From: Streptoalloteichus tenebrarius
GTDB taxonomy: Bacteria; Actinomycetota; Actinomycetes; Mycobacteriales; Pseudonocardiaceae
Assembly: GCF_024171885.1 (NCBI RefSeq)
Contig: NZ_JAMTCP010000003.1
Coordinates: forward strand, 204,629 to 268,628
DNA length: 64,000 nt
Reading direction: 5' to 3'
How positions within the stretch are numbered: position 1 is the stretch's first letter; every line of letters starts with the position of its first letter. The position numbers and the translations under genes were made by a program. The notes beneath the pieces were generated by a model. The model was not told the DNA's origin. It searched no databases and worked only from the letters and a program-made list of their open reading frames with translations. Shown one piece after another: positions 53,427 to 63,352 of this stretch.

Positions 53427-55436
53427 GTGGATTCGACCTGGATGCTCATGGTCAGCGCCATGCGGCGGGCGGACGCCCCGCGTGGCGTGCGACGGGGCAC
53501 CCTCCGGCGGGTGATGGCCTTCGCCCGCCCGCACCGCAGGGCACTGGTGGTGTTCCTCCTGCTCACGGTGCTCTCCGCCGTGGTCGGCGTCGCCACCCCG
53601 GTGCTGGCCGGCCAGGTGGTCGACGCGATCATCGGCCGGCGGGAGGTCGGTCTGGTCGTCACGCTGGCCGTGGTGATCGCCGTCCTCGCGGTCGTCGACG
53701 CCGCCGTCGGCCTCGCCGAGCGCTGGTTCTCCGCCCGCATCGGCGAGGGCCTCATCCTCGACCTGCGGCGCGCCGTGTTCGAGCACGTCCAGCGCATGCC
53801 GGTCGCCTTCTTCACCAGGACCCGCACCGGCGCGCTGGTGAGCCGGCTGAACAACGACGTGATCGGCGCGCAGCGCGCCTTCACCTCCACGTTGTCCGGC
53901 GTGGTCACCAACGTGATCCAGCTCGCGCTGGCCGTCGGCGTGATGGTCAGCCTGTCCTGGCAGGTGACCCTGCTGGCCATGCTGCTGCTGCCGGTCTTCG
54001 TGCTGCCGGCCCGACGCGTCGGCAGCCGGATCGCGCACCTCCAGCGGGAGGCGGCCACGCTGAACGCGGCGATGACCACCCAGATGACCGAGCGGTTCTC
54101 CGCGCCGGGGGCGACCCTGGTGAAGCTGTTCGGCCGGCCGGAGCGGGAGGCCGAGGAGTTCGGGGCGCGCGCCGAGCGGGTGCGGGACATCGGCGTGCGC
54201 AACGCCATGGCCACGCGGATCTTCATGACCTCGCTCACGCTGGTGTCGGCGCTGGCGTTGGCGCTGGTCTACGGGCTGGGCGGCTGGCTGGCGCTGACCG
54301 GTGGGCTCGCCGCCGGCACCGTCGTGACGCTCGCGCTGCTGCTCACCCGGCTCTACACGCCGCTCACCGCGCTGGCCAACGCCAGGGTGGACGTGATGAC
54401 GGCCCTGGTCTCCTTCGAGCGGGTGTTCGAGGTGCTGGACCTGCCGCCCATGATCCAGGAGCGGGAGCGGCCGAGGACGGTGCCCGAGGGGCCGGTCTCG
54501 GTGCGGTTCGACAACGTGCGGTTCAGCTACCCGTCGGCGGACAAGGTGTCGCTGGCCTCGCTGGAGGAGGTCGCGGTGCTGGACAGCCGGGGCGGCGAGG
54601 AGGTGCTGCGCGGCATCGACCTCCACGCCGAGCCCGGACAGCTCGTGGCGTTGGTCGGCTCCTCGGGCGCGGGCAAGTCCACGCTGGCCTCCCTGGTGCC
54701 CCGTCTGTACGACGTGGACTCGGGCAGCGTCAGCCTGTCCGGTGTGGACGTGCGCGACCTGAGCTTCGCCTCGCTGCGGCAGACCGTCGGTGTGGTCACC
54801 CAGGACGGCCACCTGTTCCACGACACCATCGCCGCGAACCTGCGCTACGCGCGGCCCGACGCCGGTGACGACGAGCTGTGGGACGCCCTGCGGCGGGCCA
54901 GGCTGGACGATCTGGTCCGCTCGCTGCCGGACGGCCTGGAGACGATCGTCGGGGAGCGCGGGTACCGGCTGTCCGGCGGTGAGCGGCAGCGACTGACCAT
55001 CGCCCGGCTGCTGCTGGCCCAGCCGAGGGTGGTGATCCTCGACGAGGCCACCGCGCACCTGGACTCCGAGTCGGAGGCGGCGGTGCAGGCCGCGCTGACC
55101 GAGGCGCTGGCCGGGCGGACGGCGCTGGTCATCGCGCACCGGCTCTCCACGATCCGCGCGGCCGACCAGATCCTGGTGGTGGAGGACGGCCGGATCGTCG
55201 AGCGCGGCACGCACGCCGAGCTGATCGCCCTGGACGGGCGGTACGCGGAACTGCACCGCACCCAGTTCGCGGACCGGTCGGCTCCGCCGACCGCGAACGA
55301 CACGGCGGTCGACACGGCGGTCGACACGACGGTCGACGCGGTGGTCGACGGGTCGGCCGACGCGGCGGCCGTCCCGACGGCGGCGAGGCCGCTGACGAAC
55401 GGGCTCGCCGAGACGCCGGCGGTCGCCGCCGGCTGA
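53427..55436 (+). CDS. ABC exporter, fused permease-ATPase
   Basis: 669 aa from GTG 53427 (AGGAGG 10 nt upstream; ATG 53442 is a later option). Six membrane segments in the first 330 residues, then an ATPase with Walker A GSSGAGKST, Q-loop VTQDGHLFHD, signature LSGGERQRL and VVILDEATAHLDSESE. Exports lipid, drug or peptide as a dimer. A C-terminal Asp/Thr/Ala-rich tail with VDTAVDTTVDAVVDG repeats is unusual. No partner gene adjoining. Confidence 0.93.
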   Translation: MDSTWMLMVSAMRRADAPRGVRRGTLRRVMAFARPHRRALVVFLLLTVLSAVVGVATPVLAGQVVDAIIGRREVGLVVTLAVVIAVLAVVDAAVGLAERWFSARIGEGLILDLRRAVFEHVQRMPVAFFTRTRTGALVSRLNNDVIGAQRAFTSTLSGVVTNVIQLALAVGVMVSLSWQVTLLAMLLLPVFVLPARRVGSRIAHLQREAATLNAAMTTQMTERFSAPGATLVKLFGRPEREAEEFGARAERVRDIGVRNAMATRIFMTSLTLVSALALALVYGLGGWLALTGGLAAGTVVTLALLLTRLYTPLTALANARVDVMTALVSFERVFEVLDLPPMIQERERPRTVPEGPVSVRFDNVRFSYPSADKVSLASLEEVAVLDSRGGEEVLRGIDLHAEPGQLVALVGSSGAGKSTLASLVPRLYDVDSGSVSLSGVDVRDLSFASLRQTVGVVTQDGHLFHDTIAANLRYARPDAGDDELWDALRRARLDDLVRSLPDGLETIVGERGYRLSGGERQRLTIARLLLAQPRVVILDEATAHLDSESEAAVQAALTEALAGRTALVIAHRLSTIRAADQILVVEDGRIVERGTHAELIALDGRYAELHRTQFADRSAPPTANDTAVDTAVDTTVDAVVDGSADAAAVPTAARPLTNGLAETPAVAAG

Positions 55437-55563
55437 CCGGGCTCCGCGCGCCCCGGGGTTTCCTCGGGTCGCCCCGGGTTCCCTCGGGCTTCCTCAGGTC
55501 CCCTCGGTCCCCTCCTCGACCGGTGTCCCCGGTCGGGGAGGGGACCTCGCTCAGCACCGGCGC

Positions 55564-56760
55564 TCAGCGTTGGTGCAGCTTCTCCTGGTGCGGCAGGGCC
55601 ACGGGCGCGGTGAGGGCCACCACGGCGGCGGGCACGAGGAACGCCGCCACCGGGTGGAGGGCGTAGACCGGGACGAACGCCGTGGGCGCGAGCGCTCCAC
55701 CGAGGAACCGGAACGCCTGCACGACCGACACCGCGCCGCCCCGGTTGCCCCCGGAGGCGGACAGCACCAGCGTGTTGAGCCCGACCAGGATGAGCTGGGT
55801 GGCCGCGCCGGCCACCGCCCAGGCCAGGGCCACCACGGGCAGCCAGGGCGCCAGGCCGACCCCGACGAGCAGGACGGCCCCGACCCCCGCGCCGGTCAGC
55901 ACGCACCGACGCGCGCCGACCCGGTCCACCGCGCGCCCGACCCACCGGGCGGTCAGCAGGCCGACCACGCCGTACCCGGTCAGCAACAGCCCGCGCACGC
56001 CGGCGCCGAGCCCGAAGTGGTCGTCCAACCGCATCGCGACCAGGAACGACAGCCCACCGAGGCAACCCCAGCCGGCCAGGGCCACCAACCCGACCCGGAG
56101 CACCGCGGGCCGCCAGGCGGTGCGCAGTCGGGCCGTGGGCGTCGGGGCGGCGCCTCCAACGTCTCCGGCCTCGGCTCCCCTCGGCCGGTCCGGCAGGCCG
56201 AGCGCGGTGAGCGCGCCGCCGACGAACGCGACGCCGACGAACGCCCAGCGCCAGCTCGCTTCGGCGGCCAGGCCCCCGACCAGCGGCGCGGTCGTCTGCC
56301 CCGCCGCCTGGAGCGAGGCGAACAGCCCGAGCGTGCGGCCCAGCCGCTCGCGCGGGGTGATGCCGGCGAGGGCGGCCAGCAGCAGCGGCGTGGTGAACGC
56401 GTTGGCCGCGCCCTGCACCGCCCTGCCGGCCAGGAAGACGGTCGACGTCGTGGCCAGGGCGCACAGGAGCGAGGCCAGGACGTACACCACGTACGCCACG
56501 CGCACGGTGCGCCGCGCTCCCCAGCGCTCGCCGAGGGTGCCCGAGAAGAGCATGAGCACGGCGAACGGCACCATGTAGCTGGTCAGCGACAACGACGCCG
56601 TGCCGGGTGAGACGGAGAAGGCGGTCCCCAGCTCGGGCAGCATGGACGCGACCACGCCGCCGCCGAACGGCCCCAGGAAGCCCCCGGCGTACAGGCCGAG
56701 GACGGCCAGCCGGGCGCGCGTCGTGGTCGAGCCGTCCGCCACCGTCGGTGGCCGGGTCAC
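55564..56760 (-). CDS. MFS transporter
   Basis: 398 aa from GTG 56760, about 12 hydrophobic segments. Drug/H+ antiporter features: GTLGERWGARRTVR after the second or third segment (loop 2-3 motif) and RAVQGAANAFTTPLLLA. Likely an efflux pump; substrate unknown. Its start overlaps the stop of the PAC2-family gene as GTGA, so co-translated. Confidence 0.9.
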   Translation of the reverse strand: MTRPPTVADGSTTTRARLAVLGLYAGGFLGPFGGGVVASMLPELGTAFSVSPGTASLSLTSYMVPFAVLMLFSGTLGERWGARRTVRVAYVVYVLASLLCALATTSTVFLAGRAVQGAANAFTTPLLLAALAGITPRERLGRTLGLFASLQAAGQTTAPLVGGLAAEASWRWAFVGVAFVGGALTALGLPDRPRGAEAGDVGGAAPTPTARLRTAWRPAVLRVGLVALAGWGCLGGLSFLVAMRLDDHFGLGAGVRGLLLTGYGVVGLLTARWVGRAVDRVGARRCVLTGAGVGAVLLVGVGLAPWLPVVALAWAVAGAATQLILVGLNTLVLSASGGNRGGAVSVVQAFRFLGGALAPTAFVPVYALHPVAAFLVPAAVVALTAPVALPHQEKLHQR

Positions 56761-57677
56761 CGCTGGGTGGGGCCGGCCGTCGGACCGGGGCCGCCGGGTC
56801 CCCGGCCGCCCCGCCGGCGCAGGTACCGCTCGAACTCGGCCGCGATCGCGTCGCCGCTGGCCTCGGTGAGGCGGATCTCGGCGTCCCCGCGCTCCTCCAA
56901 CGCGCGCACGTAGTTGCGCACGTCCTCGTCCTCCTCGGCCATCTCGCTGACCGTGTGCTCCCACTCCTCGGCCTGCTCGGGCAGCGCGCCGAGCGGGACC
57001 TCCAGGTCGAGGACCTCCTCGACCCGGTGCAGCAGGGCCAGCGTGGCCTTGGGGGAGGGCGGGCTGGAGACGTAGTGCGGGACGGCGGCCCAGAACGAGA
57101 TGGCCGGGACGCCGGCCTGCACGCAGGCGTCCTGGAAGACGCCCACGATGCCGGTCGGCCCCTCGTAGCGGGAGTGCTCCAGCCCGAACCGGGCTGCCGC
57201 GTCCGCGTCGAAGGCGGCGCCGGTGACCGGCACCGGGCGGGTGTGCGGCGTGTCGGCCAGCAACGCGCCGAGCACGACGACGGTGCTGACACCCAGTCGC
57301 TCGACGTGCTCCAGCAGCTCGCCGCAGAACTTCCGCCAGCGCATGTTCGGTTCGATACCGTGCACCAGCACGACGTCGAAGGCCGCGCCCGGCGGGCGGC
57401 AGACCGTCAGGCGCGTCGTGGGCCATTCCACGCGCCGGGTGACGCCGTCCACCATGCGGACGGTCGGTCGGGTGACCTGGAAGTCGTAGTAGTCGTCGGG
57501 GTCGATCTCCGCCAGCGGAGTGGCGTCCCAGGTGAGCTGGAGGTGCTCGACGGCGGTGCTGGCGGCGTCGCCGGCGTCGTTCCAACCCTCGAACGCCGCC
57601 ACCATGACCGGGTTGGTGAGCCTCGGCTGGTCCGCCGGGGGGTCATCGGGTCCGGGGCGCAGGTCGGGATCGGTCAC
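56757..57677 (-). CDS. PAC2-family protein
   Basis: 306 aa. MVAAFEGWNDAGDAAS at the N-terminus, RPTVRMVDGVTRRVEWP, and VVVLGALLADTPHTRPVPVTG are characteristic of the actinobacterial PAC2 (proteasome-assembly-chaperone-like) family with an acidic C-terminal region. Role uncertain, often near metH in actinomycetes. Overlaps the MFS start. Confidence 0.9.
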   Translation of the reverse strand: MTDPDLRPGPDDPPADQPRLTNPVMVAAFEGWNDAGDAASTAVEHLQLTWDATPLAEIDPDDYYDFQVTRPTVRMVDGVTRRVEWPTTRLTVCRPPGAAFDVVLVHGIEPNMRWRKFCGELLEHVERLGVSTVVVLGALLADTPHTRPVPVTGAAFDADAAARFGLEHSRYEGPTGIVGVFQDACVQAGVPAISFWAAVPHYVSSPPSPKATLALLHRVEEVLDLEVPLGALPEQAEEWEHTVSEMAEEDEDVRNYVRALEERGDAEIRLTEASGDAIAAEFERYLRRRGGRGPGGPGPTAGPTQR

Positions 57678-57802
57678 CGCGCAAGCCTACGACCCGCCGG
57701 CCGGGTCTGGCGCCCCACCGGCCGTTCGTGCGTCGTCCCATTGTCTGGACGGCGATCTTTCACCGGCGCGGCGCGTCCGGGGGATGCCCCTACTCTGGGT
57801 CC

Positions 57803-60800
57803 ATGTCCGAGTGTCCCGGGTCGCCGCTGCTGGAAGCCCTCGCCGAACGCGTGGTCGTCGCTGACGGCGCGATGGGCACCATGTTGCAGTCCTGGCCGCT
57901 CACGCTGGACGACTTCGGCGGGCTGGAGGGCTGCAACGAGATCCTCAACGTCACCCGGCCCGACGTGGTGCGCGCGGTGCACCGCGGCTACCTGGAGGCC
58001 GGGGCGGACGCCGTCGAGACCAACACCTTCGGCGCCAACCTGGCGAACCTGGCCGAGTACGACATCGCCGACCGCATCCACGAGCTGGCCGAGGCCGGGG
58101 CGCGGCTGGCCAGGGAGGTCGTCGACGAGTTCAGCGAGCCCGGCCGCCGCCGGTTCGTGCTCGGCTCGGTCGGCCCCGGCACCAAGCTGCCCACGCTGGG
58201 CCACGTCCCCTTCGCCCGGTTGCGCGACGCCTACGTCGAACAGGTCAGGGGCCTGCTGGCCGGCGGGGTCGACGCGGTCATCATCGAGACCTGCCAGGAC
58301 GTGCTCCAGGCCAAGGCCGCCGTCATCGCCGCGCACCGCGCCATGGCGGCCGAGGGCCGTCGGGTGCCGATCATCGCCCAGGTCACCGTCGAGACCACCG
58401 GCACGATGCTGCTCGGCACCGAGATCGGGGCCGCCCTGACCGCCCTGGAGCCGCTGGGCGTCGACCTGGTCGGCCTCAACTGCGCCACCGGCCCCGCCGA
58501 GATGAGCGAGCACCTGCGCCACCTGGCCAGGCACTCCCGGGTCCCGATCTCGGTGATGCCCAACGCCGGCCTGCCCGAGCTGGGCCCGGACGGCGCGGTG
58601 TACCCGCTCGGCCCCGAGGCGCTGGCCGAGGCGCTCGCCGGGTTCGTCACCGAGTTCGGCGCCCGGCTGGTCGGCGGCTGCTGCGGCACCACCGCCGAGC
58701 ACGTGCGCCAGCTCGCCGCGGCCGTGCGCGAGCTGCCCGCGACCCCGCGCCAGCCCCACCCCGAGCCCGGCGTGTCCTCCCTCTACCAGGCGGTGCCGTT
58801 CCACCAGGACGCCAGCGTGCTGATGATCGGGGAGCGGACCAACGCCAACGGCTCGAAGGCGTTCCGCGAGGCCATGCTCGCCGGCCGGTTCGACGACTGC
58901 GTCGAGATCGCCCGCCAGCAGACCAGGGACGGCGCGCACGTCATCGACCTGTGCGTGGACTACGTCGGCCGGGACGGCGCCGCCGACATGGCCGAGCTGG
59001 CGGGGCGGCTGGCCACCGCCTCGACCCTGCCGATCATGCTCGACTCCACCGAGCCCGAGGTGCTGCGCGCCGGCCTGGAGCGGCTCGGCGGCCGCTGCGC
59101 CGTGAACTCGGTGAACTACGAGGACGGCGACGGCCCCGGCTCCCGCTTCCGCCGCACCATGGAGCTGGTCCGCGAGCACGGCGCCTCGGTCGTCGGCATG
59201 TGCATCGACGAGGAGGGCCAGGCCAGGACCGCCGAGTGGAAGGTCAGGGTCGCCACCCGGCTCATCGAGGACATCACGACCAACTGGGGCCTGCGGACCA
59301 GCGACATCATCATCGACTGCCTGACCTTCCCCATCTCCACCGGCCAGGAGGAGGTGCGCCGCGACGGCGTCGAGACGATCGAGGCGATCCGGGAGCTCAA
59401 GCGGCGCTTCCCCGAGGTGCACACCACCCTCGGCGTCTCCAACATCTCCTTCGGCCTGAACGCCGCCGCCCGGCAGGTGCTCAACTCCGTGTTCCTGCAC
59501 GAGTGCGTCCGCGCCGGGCTGGACACGGCCATCGTGCACGCCAGCAAGATCCTGCCGATGGCCCGCATCCCCGACGAGCAGCGCGAGGTCGCGCTGGACC
59601 TGGTCTACGACCGGCGGCGCGAGGGCTACGACCCGCTCCAGCGGTTCATGCAGCTCTTCGAGGGCGTCACCGCCAAGGCGTCGAAGGCCTCGCGGGCCGA
59701 GGAGCTGGCCGCGCTGCCGCTGTTCGAGCGGCTGGAGCGGCGCATCGTCGACGGCGAGCGCAACGGCCTGGAGGCCGACCTCGACGCGGCGCTGGCCGAG
59801 CGGCCGGCGTTGGAGATCATCAACGACACGCTGCTCGGCGGCATGAAGACCGTCGGCGACCTGTTCGGCTCCGGCCAGATGCAGCTCCCGTTCGTGCTCC
59901 AGTCGGCGGAGGTGATGAAGGCGGCCGTCGCCTACCTGGAGCCGCACATGGACAAGGCGGACTCCGCCGGCAAGGGCCGGATCGTGCTCGCCACCGTCAA
60001 GGGCGACGTGCACGACATCGGCAAGAACCTGGTGGACATCATCCTGTCCAACAACGGCTACGAGGTCGTGAACCTGGGGATCAAGCAGCCGATCAGCGCG
60101 ATCCTGGACGCCGCCGGCGAGCACGACGCCGACGCGATCGGCATGTCCGGCCTGCTGGTGAAGTCCACGGTCATCATGAAGGAGAACCTTGAGGAGATGA
60201 ACTCCCGAGGGGTCGCCGACCGCTGGCCGGTGCTGCTCGGCGGGGCCGCCCTGACCCGCTCCTACGTGGAGAACGACCTCTCGGAGATCTACCAGGGCGA
60301 CGTCCGCTACGCCAGGGACGCCTTCGAGGGCCTGCGCCTGATGGACGCGATCATGACCAGGAAGCGCGGCGGCTCGGTCGAGCTGGACGAGCGCGAGCTG
60401 GCCAAGATCGCCGAGCGCAAGGCGCGCCGGGAGCGCTCGCTGCGCATCGCCGAGGCCCGCAGGGCGCGGGGCGAGGAGGAGAGCCCGGCCGAGCCGGTCC
60501 CCGCCCGGTCCGACGTGGCCACGGACGTGCCCATCCCGCACCCGCCGTTCTGGGGGACGCGGGTGGTCAAGGGCATCCCGGTCGCCGACTACTCCACGCT
60601 GCTGGACGAGCGCGCGACGTTCATGGGCCAGTGGGGGCTGCGGGGTGCCAGGGGCGGCTCCGGCCCGACCTACGAGGAGCTGGTCGAGACCGAGGGCCGG
60701 CCCCGCCTGCGGTACTGGCTGGACCGGCTGGCGACCGAGGGCGTGCTCGCGCACGCCGCCGTGGTCTACGGGTACTTCCCGTGCGTGGCCGAGGGTGACT

Positions 60801-61366
60801 CGCTGGTGGTCCTCGACGCGCCCCGGCCGGACGCGGCGGAGCGGTGCCGGTTCACCTTCCCCCGGCAGCGGCGCGACCGCCGGCTGTGCCTGGCCGACTT
60901 CTTCCGGCCGCGTGATCTCGCTCTCGCCTCGGGCGAGGTCGACGTCGTCGCCTTCCACCTGGTCACCATGGGCCAGCCCATCGCCGACTTCGCCAACGAG
61001 CTGTTCGCCAGCGACGCCTACCGCGACTACCTGGAGGTTCACGGTCTGGGCGTGCAGCTCACCGAGGCGTTGGCCGAGTACTGGCACAAGCGGGTCAGGG
61101 AGGAGCTGCACTGGTCCTCCGGCCGCGCGGTGGCCGAGGAGGACCCCGAGGACGTCGAGGAGTTCTTCAAGCTCGGTTACCGTGGGGCCCGGTACTCGTT
61201 GGGCTACGGCGCCTGCCCGGACCTGGAGGACCGGGCGAAGGTCGTGGACCTGCTCCAGCCGGAGCGGATCGGGGTGAAGCTCTCCGAGGAGTTCCAGCTC
61301 CACCCCGAGCAGTCGACGGACGCGCTGATCGCCCACCACCCCGAGGCCAAGTACTTCAACACGTGA
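57803..61366 (+). CDS. metH: Cobalamin-dependent methionine synthase
   Basis: 1187 aa. Homocysteine domain with zinc Cys ligands (LNCATGP, VGGCCGTT) to ~330; pterin domain with ERTNANGSKAFREAM at ~350-610; B12 domain with KGDVHDIGKNLV (axial His); activation domain to the end (YRGARYSLGYGACPD, SAM). Transfers a methyl from methyltetrahydrofolate to homocysteine. ATG 57803 has no ribosome site; TACTCT 6 nt upstream could be a -10 element for a leaderless message. I see no cobalamin riboswitch in the 125 bp upstream. Confidence 0.97.
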   Translation: MSECPGSPLLEALAERVVVADGAMGTMLQSWPLTLDDFGGLEGCNEILNVTRPDVVRAVHRGYLEAGADAVETNTFGANLANLAEYDIADRIHELAEAGARLAREVVDEFSEPGRRRFVLGSVGPGTKLPTLGHVPFARLRDAYVEQVRGLLAGGVDAVIIETCQDVLQAKAAVIAAHRAMAAEGRRVPIIAQVTVETTGTMLLGTEIGAALTALEPLGVDLVGLNCATGPAEMSEHLRHLARHSRVPISVMPNAGLPELGPDGAVYPLGPEALAEALAGFVTEFGARLVGGCCGTTAEHVRQLAAAVRELPATPRQPHPEPGVSSLYQAVPFHQDASVLMIGERTNANGSKAFREAMLAGRFDDCVEIARQQTRDGAHVIDLCVDYVGRDGAADMAELAGRLATASTLPIMLDSTEPEVLRAGLERLGGRCAVNSVNYEDGDGPGSRFRRTMELVREHGASVVGMCIDEEGQARTAEWKVRVATRLIEDITTNWGLRTSDIIIDCLTFPISTGQEEVRRDGVETIEAIRELKRRFPEVHTTLGVSNISFGLNAAARQVLNSVFLHECVRAGLDTAIVHASKILPMARIPDEQREVALDLVYDRRREGYDPLQRFMQLFEGVTAKASKASRAEELAALPLFERLERRIVDGERNGLEADLDAALAERPALEIINDTLLGGMKTVGDLFGSGQMQLPFVLQSAEVMKAAVAYLEPHMDKADSAGKGRIVLATVKGDVHDIGKNLVDIILSNNGYEVVNLGIKQPISAILDAAGEHDADAIGMSGLLVKSTVIMKENLEEMNSRGVADRWPVLLGGAALTRSYVENDLSEIYQGDVRYARDAFEGLRLMDAIMTRKRGGSVELDERELAKIAERKARRERSLRIAEARRARGEEESPAEPVPARSDVATDVPIPHPPFWGTRVVKGIPVADYSTLLDERATFMGQWGLRGARGGSGPTYEELVETEGRPRLRYWLDRLATEGVLAHAAVVYGYFPCVAEGDSLVVLDAPRPDAAERCRFTFPRQRRDRRLCLADFFRPRDLALASGEVDVVAFHLVTMGQPIADFANELFASDAYRDYLEVHGLGVQLTEALAEYWHKRVREELHWSSGRAVAEEDPEDVEEFFKLGYRGARYSLGYGACPDLEDRAKVVDLLQPERIGVKLSEEFQLHPEQSTDALIAHHPEAKYFNT

Positions 61367-61431
61367 TCGTGCCCGCCGGTGGCGGGCGCGCCGACGCCCC
61401 GCCACCGGGCAGGACACGAGGGGAGAACGCG

Positions 61432-62121
61432 GTGCCTGGACTGTCCACATCGGACGGACGCAGGCCGCCGGCCGCCGTGCTGTGGGACATGGACGGCACG
61501 CTGGTCGACTCCGAGAAGCTGTGGGACGTGCCGCTCTTCGAGTTGGCCGAGCGGCTGGGCGGCACGCTGTCGCAGGCCACCCGGGACGCGATGGTCGGCT
61601 CCAACATGACCGCCACCCTGGCCATGCTGTTCGCCGAGGTGGGGCGGGAACCCGACCAGGAGGCCATGGCCGAGGCGGCCGAGTGGATCACCTCGCGCAC
61701 CGCCGAGCTGTTCCGGGCCGGCCTGCCGTGGCGGCCGGGCGCCTTCGAGGCGCTGCGCGCGGTGCGGTCCAGCGGGGTGCCGATGGCGTTGGTGACCTCC
61801 ACGGAGCGCCGGCTGACCGAGGTGGCGTTGGACACCATCGGCCGCGAGTTCTTCGACGTCACCGTGTGCGGCGACGAGGTGGACGGCCGCAACAAGCCGT
61901 TGCCCGAGCCCTACCTGAAGGCCGCCCGCCTGCTCGGTGTGTCCCCGGTGGACTGTGTCGCGGTGGAGGACTCGCCGACCGGCACGGCGGCCGCCGTCGC
62001 CGCCGGGTGCACGGTGCTGGTGGTGCCGTGCGAGGTCCCGGTGGAGCCGGGTGAGCGGCGGGTGCTGCGGGACTCGCTCGTGGGTGTCGACCTCGACGAG
62101 CTGGCCGCCCTGCTGTCCTGA
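61432..62121 (+). CDS. HAD-family phosphatase
   Basis: 229 aa from GTG 61432 (AGGGGAG upstream; GTG 61363 is weaker). Motif I DMDGTLVDSE (nucleophile Asp), Thr/Ser motif II LVTSTERR, motif III-IV Lys and GDEVDGRNKP...EDSPTG. Beta-phosphoglucomutase-like phosphatase subgroup; substrate unknown. 65 nt downstream of metH, so possibly co-transcribed. Confidence 0.9.
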   Translation: MPGLSTSDGRRPPAAVLWDMDGTLVDSEKLWDVPLFELAERLGGTLSQATRDAMVGSNMTATLAMLFAEVGREPDQEAMAEAAEWITSRTAELFRAGLPWRPGAFEALRAVRSSGVPMALVTSTERRLTEVALDTIGREFFDVTVCGDEVDGRNKPLPEPYLKAARLLGVSPVDCVAVEDSPTGTAAAVAAGCTVLVVPCEVPVEPGERRVLRDSLVGVDLDELAALLS

Positions 62122-62369
62122 GCTGGTCGTTGCGGTTCCCGCCGGGGCACGTGATTCGTTCGTCCACTGAGTACGAGTCCACTGAGTACGAACGGTGGCG
62201 ACGCGGTCGCCGTGTGCGTTGGGGTTGGGGTCGGCCAGCGTCTGGGCGTGAGCGAGGACACCGCGCACGCCTTGTCCACTCTGGACGCTGTCCCGACGTC
62301 GGGGAGAATGGGCGGTCTCGGAACGCCCGTGCCCAGGCGGCGTTCCCCTCAGCGAGGAGATCCCAGGCG

Positions 62370-63203
62370 TTGTCCGACAAGCGCGAAGCCCCCGCCCCCG
62401 CCGGCGGCCGTCCCGATCTCCAGGCGGACTGCTCCCGCTGCTTCGGGCTCTGCTGCGTCGCGCTGCCCTTCGCCGCGTCGTCGGACTTCGCCGTCGACAA
62501 GCCCGCCGGGACACCGTGCCGGAACCTGCTCGCGGACTTCCGCTGCGGCATCCACGACCACCTGCGCGACCGGGGGTTCCGGGGCTGCACCGTCTTCGAC
62601 TGCTTCGGGGCGGGTCAGAAGGTCTCGCAGGTCACCTTCGGCGGGCGGAGCTGGCGCGACGAGCCGGGCACGGCCGGGCGGATGTTCTCGGTGTTCCCCG
62701 TCATGCGCCAGCTCCACGAGCTGCTCTGGTACCTCACCGAGTCGCTGGACCTGCCGGCGGCCCGCCCCCTCCGCGGCGACCTCCAGCGCGCGCTGGACAC
62801 GGTCGAACGGCACACCAGGGGGAGCGCGGAGTCACTGCTCAAGCTGGACGTGCCCGCCCTCAGGGCCGAGGTCAACGAGGTGCTGCTGCGCGTCAGCGAG
62901 CTGGTGCGGGCGACGGTGCCCGGTCGGAGGAAGAACCACCGGGGCGCCGACCTGGTCGGGGCCAAACTGGCCGGGGTGAACCTGCGCGGCGCGAGCCTCC
63001 GCGGCGCCTACCTGATCGCCGCCGACCTGCGGCGGGCCGACCTCAGGTCCGCCGACCTGATCGGCGCGGACCTGAGGGACGCCGACCTGTCCGGCGCCGA
63101 CCTCACCGGGAGCATCTTCCTCACCCAGGCGCAGGTCAACGCGGCCAAGGGGGACGCGAAGACCCGGCTTCCCCAGGGCCTGCGCCGACCCGCGCACTGG
63201 TGA
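62370..63203 (+). CDS. Pentapeptide-repeat protein with Cys-rich N-terminus
   Basis: 277 aa from TTG 62370 with GAGGAGA 9 nt upstream. The N-terminus has CSRCFGLCC and CxxHDHLRDRGFRGC clusters that suggest a metal-binding or Fe-S-like region. Residues ~190-250 are A(D/N)LxG pentapeptide repeats (ADLVGAKLAGVNLRGASLRGAYL...) forming a right-handed quadrilateral helix. Binding partner unknown; some such proteins mimic DNA against gyrase. No family function assigned. Confidence 0.85.
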   Translation: MSDKREAPAPAGGRPDLQADCSRCFGLCCVALPFAASSDFAVDKPAGTPCRNLLADFRCGIHDHLRDRGFRGCTVFDCFGAGQKVSQVTFGGRSWRDEPGTAGRMFSVFPVMRQLHELLWYLTESLDLPAARPLRGDLQRALDTVERHTRGSAESLLKLDVPALRAEVNEVLLRVSELVRATVPGRRKNHRGADLVGAKLAGVNLRGASLRGAYLIAADLRRADLRSADLIGADLRDADLSGADLTGSIFLTQAQVNAAKGDAKTRLPQGLRRPAHW

Positions 63204-63239
63204 CGGCGGTCCCTGTCCGCCGGACCACCGGGTCGCCCC

Positions 63240-63330
63240 CCGGTGCCCTCGGACGCGTCGTGCGCCTCGGCCACCTCGGACGCTCAGACGCGTCGGGCGC
63301 TCAGACGCGTCGGGTGCCCGGACACGTCGG
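63240..63330. repeat. Degenerate CGTCGGGYGCYCRGACG repeats
   Basis: About five imperfect ~18-bp units (ACGCGTCGGGCGCTCAG, ACACGTCGGGTGCCCGG) fill the space between two convergent genes. No gene seen. Confidence 0.65.
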
Positions 63331-63352
63331 GTGCCCGGCCGCGTCGTGCGCC

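Noticed and set aside
57678-57802. Cobalamin riboswitch before metH
   Set aside because: Only 125 bp available and no B12-box-like sequence or suitable structure seen.
57674-61450. 1258-codon minus-strand frame
   Set aside because: Exact antisense of metH in the mirrored codon phase; repetitive V/H/R/G composition and no domain.
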